A stretch of 64,000 nucleotides of DNA from Saccharomycopsis crataegensis (lineage: Eukaryota > Ascomycota > Saccharomycetes > Ascoideales > Saccharomycopsidaceae), in contig NW_027043822.1 of assembly GCF_037102585.1 (NCBI RefSeq), positions 769,001 to 833,000 on the forward strand. Direction: 5' to 3'. Shown piece after piece: positions 9,659 to 20,865 of the stretch. The position numbers were made by a program, and so were the translations under genes. The notes below the pieces were generated by a model, which was given only the letters and a program-made list of their open reading frames with translations, did not search any database and was not told the DNA's origin. Positions within the stretch are counted from its first letter, which is position 1; each line of letters begins with the position of its first letter.

Positions 9659-11803
9659 TCACCAGAACCCTAACCAGCCCAAATCTTTGGTATCGATTGT
9701 ACTTGCTTTCTTAACTTCTTGAGATTTTCTTGCTTCCGCCTGTGAATCATCAAAATTCATATCAAAAAACCCCAGGTTATTGTTAAGGAAATCCGTCTGA
9801 TATTCTGGAGTCATCAATTCACTGAAATCACTATTTATGGTGCTTGGACCATTGGCCGGAGTGAATTCTTGCTGAGAGATCACTTTGGGTGGAAAAGAAT
9901 GCAAAGCAGGATGTTGCAGCGATTGCTGTGGTAGTGGTAATGGTATTGGTGGTGGTGGTTGTTGTTGATTTAGCATACCATACGGCACTGGCATTTGAGG
10001 TATGAAAGGACTATTAAGATTAACAAATGACGGGCTTCGAACTTGTATACCGTTGGTAGATGACAGTGGCATTCTTTTAGAATTCATGTCTAAAGTGAGG
10101 GAATTTTTCGCAAAATTATTCTTAGATTTAGATTGGAACCCCTTGAGATTACTCCCCAAAGAAGAAGGCTGAGAAACATTGCCGCCACATGATTGTGAAT
10201 TGAAAATTTCAAATGCCTCATTATTGGAAAATTCCGACTCATTTGGCGAAATTGGAGACATTAATGAATCGTCGGCTTGAGCCAAGTTGACACTACTCCC
10301 ATGACGAGACAGGACAAATGAAGACGAATGTCTTAATCTTCCACCCCTGTTTTTGCTAATTCTGATCGATGGTGCAGAACTAGATGAACAATCACTCATG
10401 TTGTCACTGACGGATTTTGATTGATTAGGTTTTGGAAGTATGAGAACATGGTTATTTGAAGGAGTGTTGTTTTCGGGGAATTGGCCATTATTTGAGTAAG
10501 ATCTTGGGTGTTGGCGGTTCATTTTAACATCGAACATTATTTGTGAATTTGGAGAATTGATAGCAATTTTTTGGGAATGTACTGGTTGGAAATGAAAAGA
10601 GTTTGAAAGATTGCTACTCGAGTAACTATTTCTTCCATAGTTCAGAAGGTTTCCTGATGAAGTATTTCTAAGGAGATTCTTCTTGGAATTTCTCTTTTTA
10701 ATGACATCAGTTTTTAAAGTCAAAGGTCTCATTGTTCCATGTAATTTCAAAAACAAACCACAGGCGTTACAAAGAGTGTTACCATCATTATTTCTTCTCC
10801 AAAGTGGAGTTTTTGTGGTTTGACAATTTGAGCATGTTGTCACAGGTTTATTTTTGGAGTTGTCAGTTTTGATGGTGCTGTTGGTTGACGTTACCGAACT
10901 AGGAGATTTGACGTCAGTTGATGATGATTGGTCAACCTTAATTGGGATAGGTTGAGTGTGAGATTCCAAGGTCTTTTTCGATGGATATTGTTTTAGCAAT
11001 GGTTCTGATTGTTGTTTTTGTTGAACCAGCAGAGTAGGTACTGGGGCCTTTATTTGACCCGAAATTTCTATATCATTGTCAAGTTCTTGTGATGATGGTG
11101 ATGTCTTGGCTCCTCCTGCTAGAGTTGAGATATCAATGAGTGAATTGAATTCTTCATTAACAGTAGCACTATTACCATTATTGGTAATAGTCGTACAGGG
11201 ACTTTCAGCTGCTGAAACGGGCGTGGCAATCCCATTAGTCGGTATTCCTGTGATCCCTTGATTAAACTTCTCCCTGGGTGTTATTATACTGTCGTTTTTG
11301 CCACTATTTCCCGTAAAACTGTTGGCTCTTGATCGCGAATTTGTCGAGGATCCGCCATAGGAATCAGAAGTCGGCGACGGCATTGGATTAAATTTTATGG
11401 TCTTGATATTGTGTTCATTTTTGTGTTGGTTATTATTAGGTTTTGAGGTATTGTTTGTTGAAGTGATGTTGATTTTTGTTGTTGATACCAACGAATCATT
11501 CATGAAATTCAATTCGGGGTTGGCATCAAAGTCAAGGAACTGGGAAAAGTCTGTGAAATCATTGGTTTTCAGTCTAATATTCTCTTCGTTTTCAAAGATT
11601 GTCGATACCATACCATCTTCATCGACAAGATTATTCATGTTCTTCTGGGTTTGCACATTTTTGCAGCTTTCACGTTCAACACGATAATCCATTCTTGGTT
11701 TGAAAAAGAGTAACTTTTTAGCATTGGAATAGATTTCCCAGATACTTTGGTCGGTTTCCATGGTACTATTATTATTATTATGATTAATGTTGTTCGACTC
11801 CAT
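9659..11803 (-). CDS. GLN3: GATA-type zinc-finger transcription factor, Gln3-like nitrogen regulator
   Basis: A 714-residue protein with one GATA zinc finger of the C-X2-C-X17-C-X2-C type (Cys 324, 327, 345, 348). The finger is followed by [16 protein letters not shown], as in fungal nitrogen regulators. Residues about 20-45 ([19 protein letters not shown]) form the N-terminal conserved block seen in AreA/Gat1-type factors. The finger details ([20 protein letters not shown]), an internal VLILPKPN patch and a terminal DLGWLGF block resemble yeast Gln3 (ELDWLKF) more than Gat1. The remainder is low-complexity Asn/Ser. It binds GATA sites to activate nitrogen-catabolite-repressed genes; the Gln3-versus-Gat1 assignment is inference. 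Transcribed divergently from the 12477 gene. Confidence 0.85.
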   Translation of the reverse strand: MESNNINHNNNNSTMETDQSIWEIYSNAKKLLFFKPRMDYRVERESCKNVQTQKNMNNLVDEDGMVSTIFENEENIRLKTNDFTDFSQFLDFDANPELNFMNDSLVSTTKINITSTNNTSKPNNNQHKNEHNIKTIKFNPMPSPTSDSYGGSSTNSRSRANSFTGNSGKNDSIITPREKFNQGITGIPTNGIATPVSAAESPCTTITNNGNSATVNEEFNSLIDISTLAGGAKTSPSSQELDNDIEISGQIKAPVPTLLVQQKQQSEPLLKQYPSKKTLESHTQPIPIKVDQSSSTDVKSPSSVTSTNSTIKTDNSKNKPVTTCSNCQTTKTPLWRRNNDGNTLCNACGLFLKLHGTMRPLTLKTDVIKKRNSKKNLLRNTSSGNLLNYGRNSYSSSNLSNSFHFQPVHSQKIAINSPNSQIMFDVKMNRQHPRSYSNNGQFPENNTPSNNHVLILPKPNQSKSVSDNMSDCSSSSAPSIRISKNRGGRLRHSSSFVLSRHGSSVNLAQADDSLMSPISPNESEFSNNEAFEIFNSQSCGGNVSQPSSLGSNLKGFQSKSKNNFAKNSLTLDMNSKRMPLSSTNGIQVRSPSFVNLNSPFIPQMPVPYGMLNQQQPPPPIPLPLPQQSLQHPALHSFPPKVISQQEFTPANGPSTINSDFSELMTPEYQTDFLNNNLGFFDMNFDDSQAEARKSQEVKKASTIDTKDLGWLGFW

Positions 11804-12476
11804 TATGATTTTATTCTAATCTGACTAGCCACAAAAACAAGCAATCAATATATATACATATAATATATGCCCACGAGTCCCAATATTTAACAACACTTGT
11901 TAATCATGTAATTGTGATAGGAGAAGGTGATGGCTTTTTGTCAAAGAGGCGGATTCGCAAGTATCTATTGTACTTTTCCTCGATGATTCTTCTTCTTCTT
12001 CTCTAAAAAAAAAAAAAAAGTTTTCTTGCTTTTATCCACAAAGATGCCAAAAACGATGGTGAGCCTCTTCCGGGAAACCTGAAGCAAAAAAGAAATTCAA
12101 ACAATTGAAAAGAGGAAGTTTGAAATGGATCAGATAATGAATGCTAATAGTGATAATTATTGAATATTAGATGGTTATACTGAGAGGCCTCCCTCATAAT
12201 ACAAAAAAAAAAAAACGTTTTATTTTTTATTTTTTTTTTCTTCCTTTCCCCTAAGCGAATCAGTCATACTTTTTTTTTTCTTTTGTTAAAATGTCTCACC
12301 GCAACGGTCGAGGTGTGACCTCACGGATCACCCTGACCGGTGAATCTCCCCAAGTCACGCGGCAAGCAAAGGTAGGTGGGTGGTAAGTAAGCCCAATAAA
12401 TAAATAATTCGATGCTACAACAACTAACTAACTAACTGTCTTGGATCTTTTGAGTACAAGCTCTTATCCAAAAACA
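11804..12476. promoter_or_regulatory. divergent promoter region GLN3 / 12477 gene
   Basis: A 673 bp shared upstream region. It contains a more GC-rich island at about 12296-12370 with partial dyads (GGTGTGACCTCACGGATCAC). Such islands in yeast promoters are often factor-binding regions; no specific factor is assigned. Confidence 0.35.
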
Positions 12477-13010
12477 ATGTTTGCTAGGTCGTTCCAACCT
12501 ATCTTTCGCAGAACCTACGTGTCTTACAAAAAGTATTATCTCCATCCTTTAGAAAAAAATGTATCGCTAATCTCTTTCTCAAAAGATCCTAAACATCTTG
12601 CCATCGGGAAAATTTCTCATGGATCAGTTAAATACGATGAATTGTCAGATTCCAATTCCGAAAAACTCATTGATTTGGACGACACGAAATTCAAAGAGAA
12701 TCCTGAGTTCATGAACCGACTCTTGGATTTTTTTGCCAAGAATATATACCATGATTTCAGTTATCAATTAGAAACCGCAGAATACGCAGGATCATTCATG
12801 CCAGTATATGATTATCGGTCGGTTCCCGAGTACGGAAGAAGATCTGATGTCGATGATGTATTTGGATGGGTGCGAGTCAACGATCGGTGTGAAATGATTG
12901 AAGGAAGTTGGCAGGCTAATACTTTCTATAGACCATTCACCCAGTCTCATGGACTACCACAATTAACAGACTTTACCATGGAGAATATGGAGGACATTAC
13001 AAAGCCATGA
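12477..13010 (+). CDS. conserved fungal protein with probable mitochondrial presequence
   Basis: 177 residues starting at the ATG at 12477-12479; the upstream open frame has no ATG. The first 20 or so residues (MFARSFQPIFRRTYVSYKK) are basic, hydroxylated and lack acidic residues, as in mitochondrial targeting signals. The C-terminal half holds a compact, probably conserved block: PVYDYRSVPEYGRRSDVDDV, FGWVRVNDRCEMIEGSW and a terminal QLTDFTMENMED. I recognise this as resembling small conserved fungal proteins but cannot assign a function. Divergent from GLN3, with a 673 bp intergenic space. Confidence 0.7.
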   Translation: MFARSFQPIFRRTYVSYKKYYLHPLEKNVSLISFSKDPKHLAIGKISHGSVKYDELSDSNSEKLIDLDDTKFKENPEFMNRLLDFFAKNIYHDFSYQLETAEYAGSFMPVYDYRSVPEYGRRSDVDDVFGWVRVNDRCEMIEGSWQANTFYRPFTQSHGLPQLTDFTMENMEDITKP

Positions 13011-16000
13011 AGAAAAACTAATAACAAACAAAAAAATAAAACAAAGCAAAGTATCGGTTTTCTTTTTTTTTTTTGTCCCTTGATGTTGATTTTCCCCAAC
13101 TAGCTCCTATCTACTGACTTCGATAATCGATGTTGACTGTTAAGTAGTATATGTACATATAATCCACATCTGTGGGCACTTGAATCTTAAGAACTCTCCC
13201 AAGGAGCCACTCCCAATCGGGCATGTGGCAAAAAAATAAAACCAAGTCTTTTCGTAACTGGCCAGCTTTTTTGGGTTTGTTTTTCGGGAAAACTGTAAAT
13301 CAAAGGATGATTGTCGCTATGTATCTGTGTCTTTGTCTTTGTCTGTGTCTGTATATCCCAATTTTTAAAGCTCACCCACGCACGGCTGGAGGTAGTTGAT
13401 ACAACAATGTAAAGTAGAGAAGCACGAAAAGGATAACCAGATTGCCATACGTAATAACACTGAAACTTGTCATAAACACCATAAAGCAGGGTTTGGTACA
13501 TTTTCATCAAAAATGAGCGTACTCGTTACCTGTTATAGGTACGAACCACAAGAGATTCGGAAAAACACGCTTAAATTTCTTTTTTTTTTTTTTTGGGTTG
13601 CGTTTTAAGGTTTTGTGGTTTCAAACTGTATTTATTTTTTACTTTCCTTGTGTTTCTTTTTTCTCACCCCCGGGGGGAAAAACAACAAAAAAACAACAAA
13701 AAACAGGGCAACTTATTGCCCCCCCCCCCCACCATAACGCACTCCTTAAAAATGTTGCATTGTACCAAAAGCCAAAAAGAGACCCTATCGACGGCTGAGT
13801 GGCAACTATATATGTTCAAACAATTTTTCGTAAACATGGCTAGCCTGTAGACTAGTAGGTTAGACAAATCGATCAGGGATCATCACTTTGACTCTTTCTT
13901 TCTTTCCCTCCGGTTGCCAACTGGAGTTGTGATGATATTATATGTACAGAGTTGACAGCTAGGAAGACTAGCAGTCGCAACAAGGGAAATAGGATGATGA
14001 TGCATAAAGTTGAGTAATTGATTAGAAAATAAAATTGCCTTACGCCAGGCTTGTTATTTTATTTCTTGAACAAAAGGAAGGGAGAAAGAAAAAGCTACAG
14101 CGTTGCTTGTTCTGTCAGTTTGATTCAGACTTTCTGTGCTCATTGGTTTTTTTTTTTTTTTTTTTGAAATGTTCATAGTTTTTCCGAAGCTGCTCCCTCC
14201 CTCGGGATTTTTTTTTTTTTAAGGGTTTTTTCTTGTTATGTCATGCACTGCGATTGCCGAAGTATGTCATGGTTGTTTCATCAACAAATCAGATCACTGA
14301 ATCACCCACCATATCTAGTTAATAGTGCATGGCAATAAACATTCCGTGTTGTCCACTCCCTTTAAAATTCATATTGCTTATAAATCAAATCGCTTATATT
14401 TGTGTTCACGAAAACAATAAGGGCGCATTTGTTCTCCATTTGATATATACTTGAGTAGAAAAAAAAAAGATTATTATTAAATAGATAACTAAATTAAGGA
14501 GTGAATTAGTAGTAGTAGTCAGTGTTTTTTTTTTTTTTCCCTTTCTGAAATTGAAATTGGTAAATTACTGGGGTCATATATTCTGATATGGAAGAATATC
14601 GACCATTTGACCAAACAAGGGTCTTTCTAAGAGCGAACTGCTTGTGAAAATAAAGGTTGACACATACTTCTGATAGGATAATTGTTGACAACTGGGTACT
14701 TTGTTTCTTTTACGGGGGGAAAATTTTTCCCGAGTGGGGGTGAGAAGAGCTTACTGGGAGAGAAAAAAAAGAGGAAGAAGGGGGTGTAGATCTTTGCAAA
14801 AAACCGAAAAAAAAAAAAAAAAAAAAAAAATACCAAAGAACAAGAACAGAGATGAGGATGCTAGCCAGAGTAAAGAGAAGAGAAGTAGTTCAAGTGCCAC
14901 GAGATATTCGAAACAGATGATTTTGATGAGATACACGGACGGACCGAGTAATTAGTAAATTACAAACTAAAAAAAACAAAAAAAATCATCAGATGAAATA
15001 AACTCGGCTCGTTATTCTATAGTTGCATATTCCTTGTAGATTACTCGTGGCACATGCCTTATATCTGGAATAGCGGCTGTTTGTTTATGCAAATGTGGCA
15101 AAATAATAGTCATAGTTACAAAAAGTACCGCAAATAATCTGTAACTTTATGAGCAAAAAAATTATACTGAAACAATTGCCCAATAACAATAGAATGGCAT
15201 TTCTGTGTCTCCCGTCTTCTTTGTCAAATTTTGACTCTGCAGCTTTATGACACTTTTGCGAGAGTCAGAAATATCAAAACTAAGGGGGATGGGAAAATCA
15301 AAGTATTTCTCCTATTCCCAGAATGTACTAACCTAGCCAAGTATAATAATCTTTGACCCTGAATATCCTTGTGTTGCATTTTATTTTATATTGAAATGGT
15401 GACTTCGGTGTCCTTTCTTTCTTTCTTTTTTTAGTAGGTAATTAGAGCACACACCCAAACATTTAGCTAAGATCTTGTCGACGTTTTATGTTACCCATCC
15501 TGCATACGAGGGAGGTAGATGAGGTGTTGCCAACACCCACTAACTACACGTAGGGCAAAACAATACTGTCTTGTCATATCGCTGGCCTATTGGCAATGAA
15601 CAGCAAAGCAGTTACCGAAAAAAGAAAATATATAGGAAAAAACAACAAAAAACACAGGCACAATCCATTTTGTTATTATTATCATTATTACTATTATTAT
15701 TATTATATGTGTGTGTATATCTATATATATATATATATATTGCAAGGCATTTTTGTTGGTGATTATTACTAATACGGGAGGGCAAATGTGTCAATCAATC
15801 AATCAATCCCTTTAGTTGTGTTGTACTATGTTCCATTCGGGCTCATTTGATTCGCTGAGATGATGGGGGGGGGGGGCTTCGTTTGTGGTTTCTTCTTGTT
15901 TCTTTCTCTCGCTTTTCTTTTTTTGGGGGGTCTCCATGCGGTTTGCTGAGAATTGCTGAATTTGACTTTTTTTGCGTCGCCTTTTTTGTCTTCAACCATC

Positions 16001-16602
16001 GCTGGTGCATGGCGGTGTACATGAATCCACCGCATGTGACAGCACGGGCACCTTGCAGGAGGCGACAGGAGACAATTTCTTGTCGGTTTTCTATCAAACG
16101 GCAAGGCGAGAAATCAAAAACAGACAACGCAGCCGCGTGCAGGAGATTGCATTGTACAATTCTCACTGGCCAAAAAAAAGTGCCATTCAATTCACATCTT
16201 AGTTAATCCTGCCAGTCAGTATATAGCTTGACATATATCATCCATCCATACCATCCTCCTCCACCGCTTGTGTTACCACTGGGTGGGAAAATATTCTGTT
16301 GTGTTCTCTTCTTCCATATATTCTTGTACCGTTTTTCCCAATCGAAATTTAAACTTTGTTGTTGATAGAATATTGAGTCTCGTCTTTTGCCTGTTGCTTT
16401 TTTTTTTTGCCATTAGACTTTCTGACACATTTTTCTTTTCGGTTTCGACCAACGTCATTATACAATTTTTTTTGATTTTTTTTTTCCATCATATATCACC
16501 GTCACACATCCACCGACATCAGCAAAAAAAAAAAATTGAAAAAATTGCCTAACGTTATCAATATTATCTTCTCTCAAAATAACAAAGATCTAGAAAAACC
16601 CA
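13011..16602. other. 3.6 kb non-coding region upstream of CUP9
   Basis: Many short frames but none protein-like; they are translations of A-, T-, G- and AT-runs. Notable content includes a C-run followed by CACC at about 13722-13734 and an AT-rich hairpin around GCCT/AGGC at about 14027-14069. There are also a CATTA/TTATTA-rich stretch and (TA)n at 15673-15740, a G11 run near 15866, and pyrimidine-rich leader sequence before the CUP9 ATG. A long upstream region is common for homeobox regulators in Candida-type yeasts. Confidence 0.5.
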
Positions 16603-17472
16603 ATGGATACCCAAATAATGACCATGAACACTCAAGCTTACCACTCTTATTCCTCTCGCTACGTGGGGGCCCATCCACTCCAACCTACCTCTTCAACAAC
16701 CTCATCATCCTCGTCAAACAACTCATATATTGATTTCAACAGGGAATTAACTTATGATTATAGCAATAACACTTTCAACCCAAAGATATCCCTCAGATCT
16801 TATTGCTTTGCCCACCAATCATCATCCACATCTTCTAACCCAAACTCGACTTCTAACTCGTCGTTAAACTCCCCAGTCAATTCTCCATTATCGAGCCTAG
16901 CCATGCCAAATGCCCAATCTTTACCACAGTTCAATAATGGTCATCGTCTTACAAGTGCCAGCAACCCAAACCTCACCGATTTTTCTGGTTATTCTACTCC
17001 TTTGTCGTCGACATCTTCATACCCAAATGCTTTCCAATCAGCGACAAACTCTCCAAGATTCAACGACTTGTCCAGCAAGCCATTTGTACCAAAGTATCCT
17101 ACCTCCATCACACCGCTTGGCGCAAACCCTTCGAATGTTTCATCTTCTTCCTCATCCCATCCTGCGGGAATGAAGCCAGAATCTCCTTCTTCTCCAGTGT
17201 CCGATTCTGATGGTGTCAATTCTATGAACGGCGGTGGGGCCACTGGTGGTAAAAAGAAGAAGAGATGCAACTTGCCAAAGAAAACCACCAAGATTTTGAT
17301 CGATTGGTTGAATGACAACTTGAGTAACCCATACCCTAACTCGAAGGAGAAGTTTGAATTGATCGTCAAGACCGGGTTGACAAACCAACAACTCAGTAAC
17401 TGGTTCATCAATGCCAGAAGAAGAAAGATCAACAACCTTAGAGAAAATCAATTGAAAAACAACATGGTTTGA
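16603..17472 (+). CDS. CUP9: TALE-class homeodomain transcription factor (Cup9/Tos8 family)
   Basis: A 289-residue protein. The N-terminal 210 residues are Ser/Thr/Asn/Pro-rich and probably disordered. The C-terminal 73 residues are a complete TALE homeodomain. It starts at KKKKRCNLPKKTTKILIDWL, contains the three-residue loop extension at SNPYPNSKEK, and ends with the recognition helix NQQLSNWFINARRRKINN (the WFxNxR signature). Yeast Cup9 and Tos8 share this architecture, and Cup9 represses the peptide transporter gene PTR2. The choice of CUP9 over TOS8 is by convention and uncertain. It is isolated between two large non-coding spaces. Confidence 0.85.
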   Translation: MDTQIMTMNTQAYHSYSSRYVGAHPLQPTSSTTSSSSSNNSYIDFNRELTYDYSNNTFNPKISLRSYCFAHQSSSTSSNPNSTSNSSLNSPVNSPLSSLAMPNAQSLPQFNNGHRLTSASNPNLTDFSGYSTPLSSTSSYPNAFQSATNSPRFNDLSSKPFVPKYPTSITPLGANPSNVSSSSSSHPAGMKPESPSSPVSDSDGVNSMNGGGATGGKKKKRCNLPKKTTKILIDWLNDNLSNPYPNSKEKFELIVKTGLTNQQLSNWFINARRRKINNLRENQLKNNMV

Positions 17473-20400
17473 GGATACTTACTGAGAATTCTGCCATCAC
17501 AACGAACAATATGATTTGATTTGATTTCTTTCTTTTTCTTTTTTTTTTCCGCCACACTTCCTTTGATAGACACAAACCCATCCTTAATGACTTTTCTTCT
17601 TGCTATATCTATTATTATTATTAATTTTTTTTTTTTTTTTGACAACCACCAATTTCATTAACAAACCAAAATGAAAGAAATAAGAAGAAGAGAAGGAAAG
17701 CCTTGATATGATTTTCATTTCTTTATCACTTCTATTACCACCATCCCTACAAGAGGTTTCCTCCTCATTTAATTATTTAATTGTTTCTTACATAATTTGA
17801 TTGTATATTATTATAAGTTATCTTTTTTTTTTTTTTTTTTTTTCCCTCCTTCCCCCGGCCCACTTTTTCCATTTTTATTTTGATATATCCATCATTATTA
17901 TTTGGCATGATTGGTTTTACTGCTTTTTCCCTATTCTTTGGTTTTCAATTAGTACTTACTCGTTTTTTTTGTTTGTTTTAAATGTGATGTGTGTAGGTTT
18001 CTGTAATTATTGTTCATCCTGTAATCCTGGCGTCTGCACCATTGGATCTGGTTTGATGTTGTTGTTGGCCCACACGACAGACACTAAATAAAATAAACAG
18101 AAAAGTTTAAAAAAATAAGGGTGTGGTATGCCTGGTGCCGTGCAATAAGAGTACCGCGGAACATGACACAAAATGTCAAGTCACCGTCATTTTAGATGAA
18201 ACGGTAAAAATAAGCATTTCAGTTTCTGATGGCGACGACAATCAATATAAACAAGTGGCCTATATAGTATGAAGTTCGTAATTACTTGAGAACAACACCG
18301 ATAACAAATGGGGGAAGGGGGGTTTGAGTATGTATTAGTTTAGGGATGATGATGGCTTTTTTCTGTTTTCTTCTTTTTTTCCGGAGTTCTACTTCCGTTT
18401 TTCCAAAGAAAGACGCTAATTAGTCCAATATTTGGGGTAGGAACACTGGATACCAAACCCAGACATATATCGCCAAATGTTATTAATACCAGATTCGTAA
18501 ATTGAGGCACAAAGACAAGACAAAACAAGACAGAAAATAAAAAGCCAAGAATCAATCTTCTTTGATAGACATTGCCGGGGCCAATCACAAGGGGAAAAAA
18601 AAAAAAAAAAGGGTAGATCTATTAGGAGGGTGCCGAATGGGAACTTCTTCATTCCACTAAAAACATAGACTTCATTGTATACTTTCTTTGGGTGGGTGTT
18701 TCGGTGTTAGCAAGCAATTAAAAAAAAAAACAAAAAAAAAAACAGCTCAATAATTACATTCCACATCATACGTTTCTGGCTTTTATTATGGTCTTTGTGG
18801 TTACTTTGGTTAATCGATAGCGAATTGACACGCAAACCTGTTAGGCAGCCGAGTTGTGTGGCCAATAACAGGCAAATATTTCTGTTTTGATAAACGAGAC
18901 AATAGTGAATACGACTTTTATTATACTGTCACGAATATTTCCGACCCTTGCGTGAATATTGTAAGGTGGTTTGGTTTGCCCTTCAAAAAAAAAAAGCGCA
19001 TTATAATTATTATTATTACCAAATACGGATCCCTCATAGAAGTTCTTGCTTAACCAGAGACAAAAGAATGTGTTAAATTTTTTTTTTTTTTTTTTTTTTG
19101 ATTTACTGGGGGCCATAGTATTAATGGTTAAGATGTACATCGTTCAACACTCCTCCCAACAACAATAATTACAGATAGGTTAAATGGACATTGCACGGTG
19201 AGTATATATAGGTAACACCCAGCAACCGTCCACTAATAGATAGCATACTGGTAATATTAAGTGTGCTTTAAGTGTGTGGCCACTATAATTTTTCTTTTCT
19301 TTTTTTTTTCTTTCTTTTTAAGTGCTATTGGGTTTAATAAATGTATAATAAATGTATCTCCTAAGCAACTAAACATCGAGCAGTTTTGAAAAAAAAAAAA
19401 AGACAACAACGATACTCAAATAAAAAAAATCCTTGGAATATCATCACATCTCCCATATATATATATATATATATATCGTTTATTATAAACCCCTTATACC
19501 TCTCATCAGTTTGATACCCGGTCCTAAGAACATCCTGGAGGGAGTGAGTCTGCACGATATTGATATTGGCACGCACCCCTCCCTCTTACCCAGCTGTTAG
19601 TGGGGGAGGGGTCCTCGGCACACCTTGAAGGAAACGGCGTGGCGGCGTGGCGGCGGTGCGGCGAAAACCAAAATAACACCCCCTCTCCACTCCACCCCAC
19701 TCCACTCCACTCTCAAATTTTGACGCACACCAACGTTTTACGTCACGCACCATCAATCATCATTTAGTTATGATGATAATTATATAATACCACAGGGAAG
19801 AAAAGATTGCTTGAAAACCCAAAAGAAAAAGAAAATAAGGATAATACAAGGAAATGAGCAAAAATAAAATACAATGCAGTGAGGAGAGAGAGAGAGAGAG
19901 AGAGAGAAACAAAAAAAAAAAAAAAAAAAAGAATTTGATCAAATGAAGGAAAGAGGTTATTTATTGAAAGATATAAATGTTGAGGCGCGACGTTCGCTCG
20001 CTCGCAGAAGTGGTAGGAACACTATTATTATTATTATTATTGGCCAGGCATTGGATCTAAATTAATTGAGTTTGGCCAATGTTTAGTTTTTTAGTGGGAT
20101 CTTGTATGTTTTCTATTACTATCCACAGATTAATTAATGTAGACAACAGGATTACCAGATCTTTAGAATAGAAGAAGATCCTTTCTTTCCTTCCTTCCTT
20201 CCTTTCTTGTTTCATTCTTTCCATGATCTGTGTAAAGCCCCTTAACCATCTAGATCCAGCAGAATTGTTACAAAAGTCCTGATTCGATAATATCCATATA
20301 CCTTTGCTTATCGACAAGACACCTCCAACAACTCATCTTCGAGCAATGTAAACACCATTGGATAACAACTATCCACCCCAGAATCATTTCATCATCATAG

Positions 20401-20865
20401 GCCGATGGGTAAATTCATCATATAACCTAAGTACAAACAACAAACACAACAGGATAATGTCAATTAGCAAATGTAGTAATAGTAGATCATCATGGCATAG
20501 GGCTCCTGTAGTTTGTCAAATTTTAAACCAATTAGCAACTAGGCAAAAAACTGTTACAATAAAATTTATCAGGATGCCGATATACACTATATTTATACAT
20601 ATATAAGTATAAAGCAACACATTTGAAGTAAATAATTTGAAATTTTGAAGTTTCATGGAATATTTTGAGTTTTTACTTTGGGCCACATCACATTCCTGTC
20701 AATTCAATATCTTATATTTTTATCCAAGCTCGCCGGATATATAAATCTCAAATAAACTAAAAAAAAAAAAAAAAAAAACACATGAAAAACAGATATTGAA
20801 AAAATTAAGGAGCAATAGTTCATAATCAAACGCAGAGCTACACATACTGTCATTCATTCATTCAT
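17473..20865. other. 3.4 kb non-coding space between convergent CUP9 and BBC1
   Basis: A 3'-3' interval far longer than needed for terminators. It contains T-runs (17626-17640, 17824-17842, 19079-19099), a GA dinucleotide repeat at 19882-19906 and a short GC-rich patch at about 19590-19660 (GGCGTGGCGGCGTGGCGGCG). No ORF longer than about 100 codons and no tRNA or snoRNA was recognised. An unannotated non-coding RNA cannot be excluded. Confidence 0.5.

Noticed and set aside
15843-16206. ~107-115 codon frames near a G11 run
   Set aside because: Opposing overlapping frames with Arg/Lys/Pro-rich or Phe-rich composition driven by homopolymers; no protein-like pattern.
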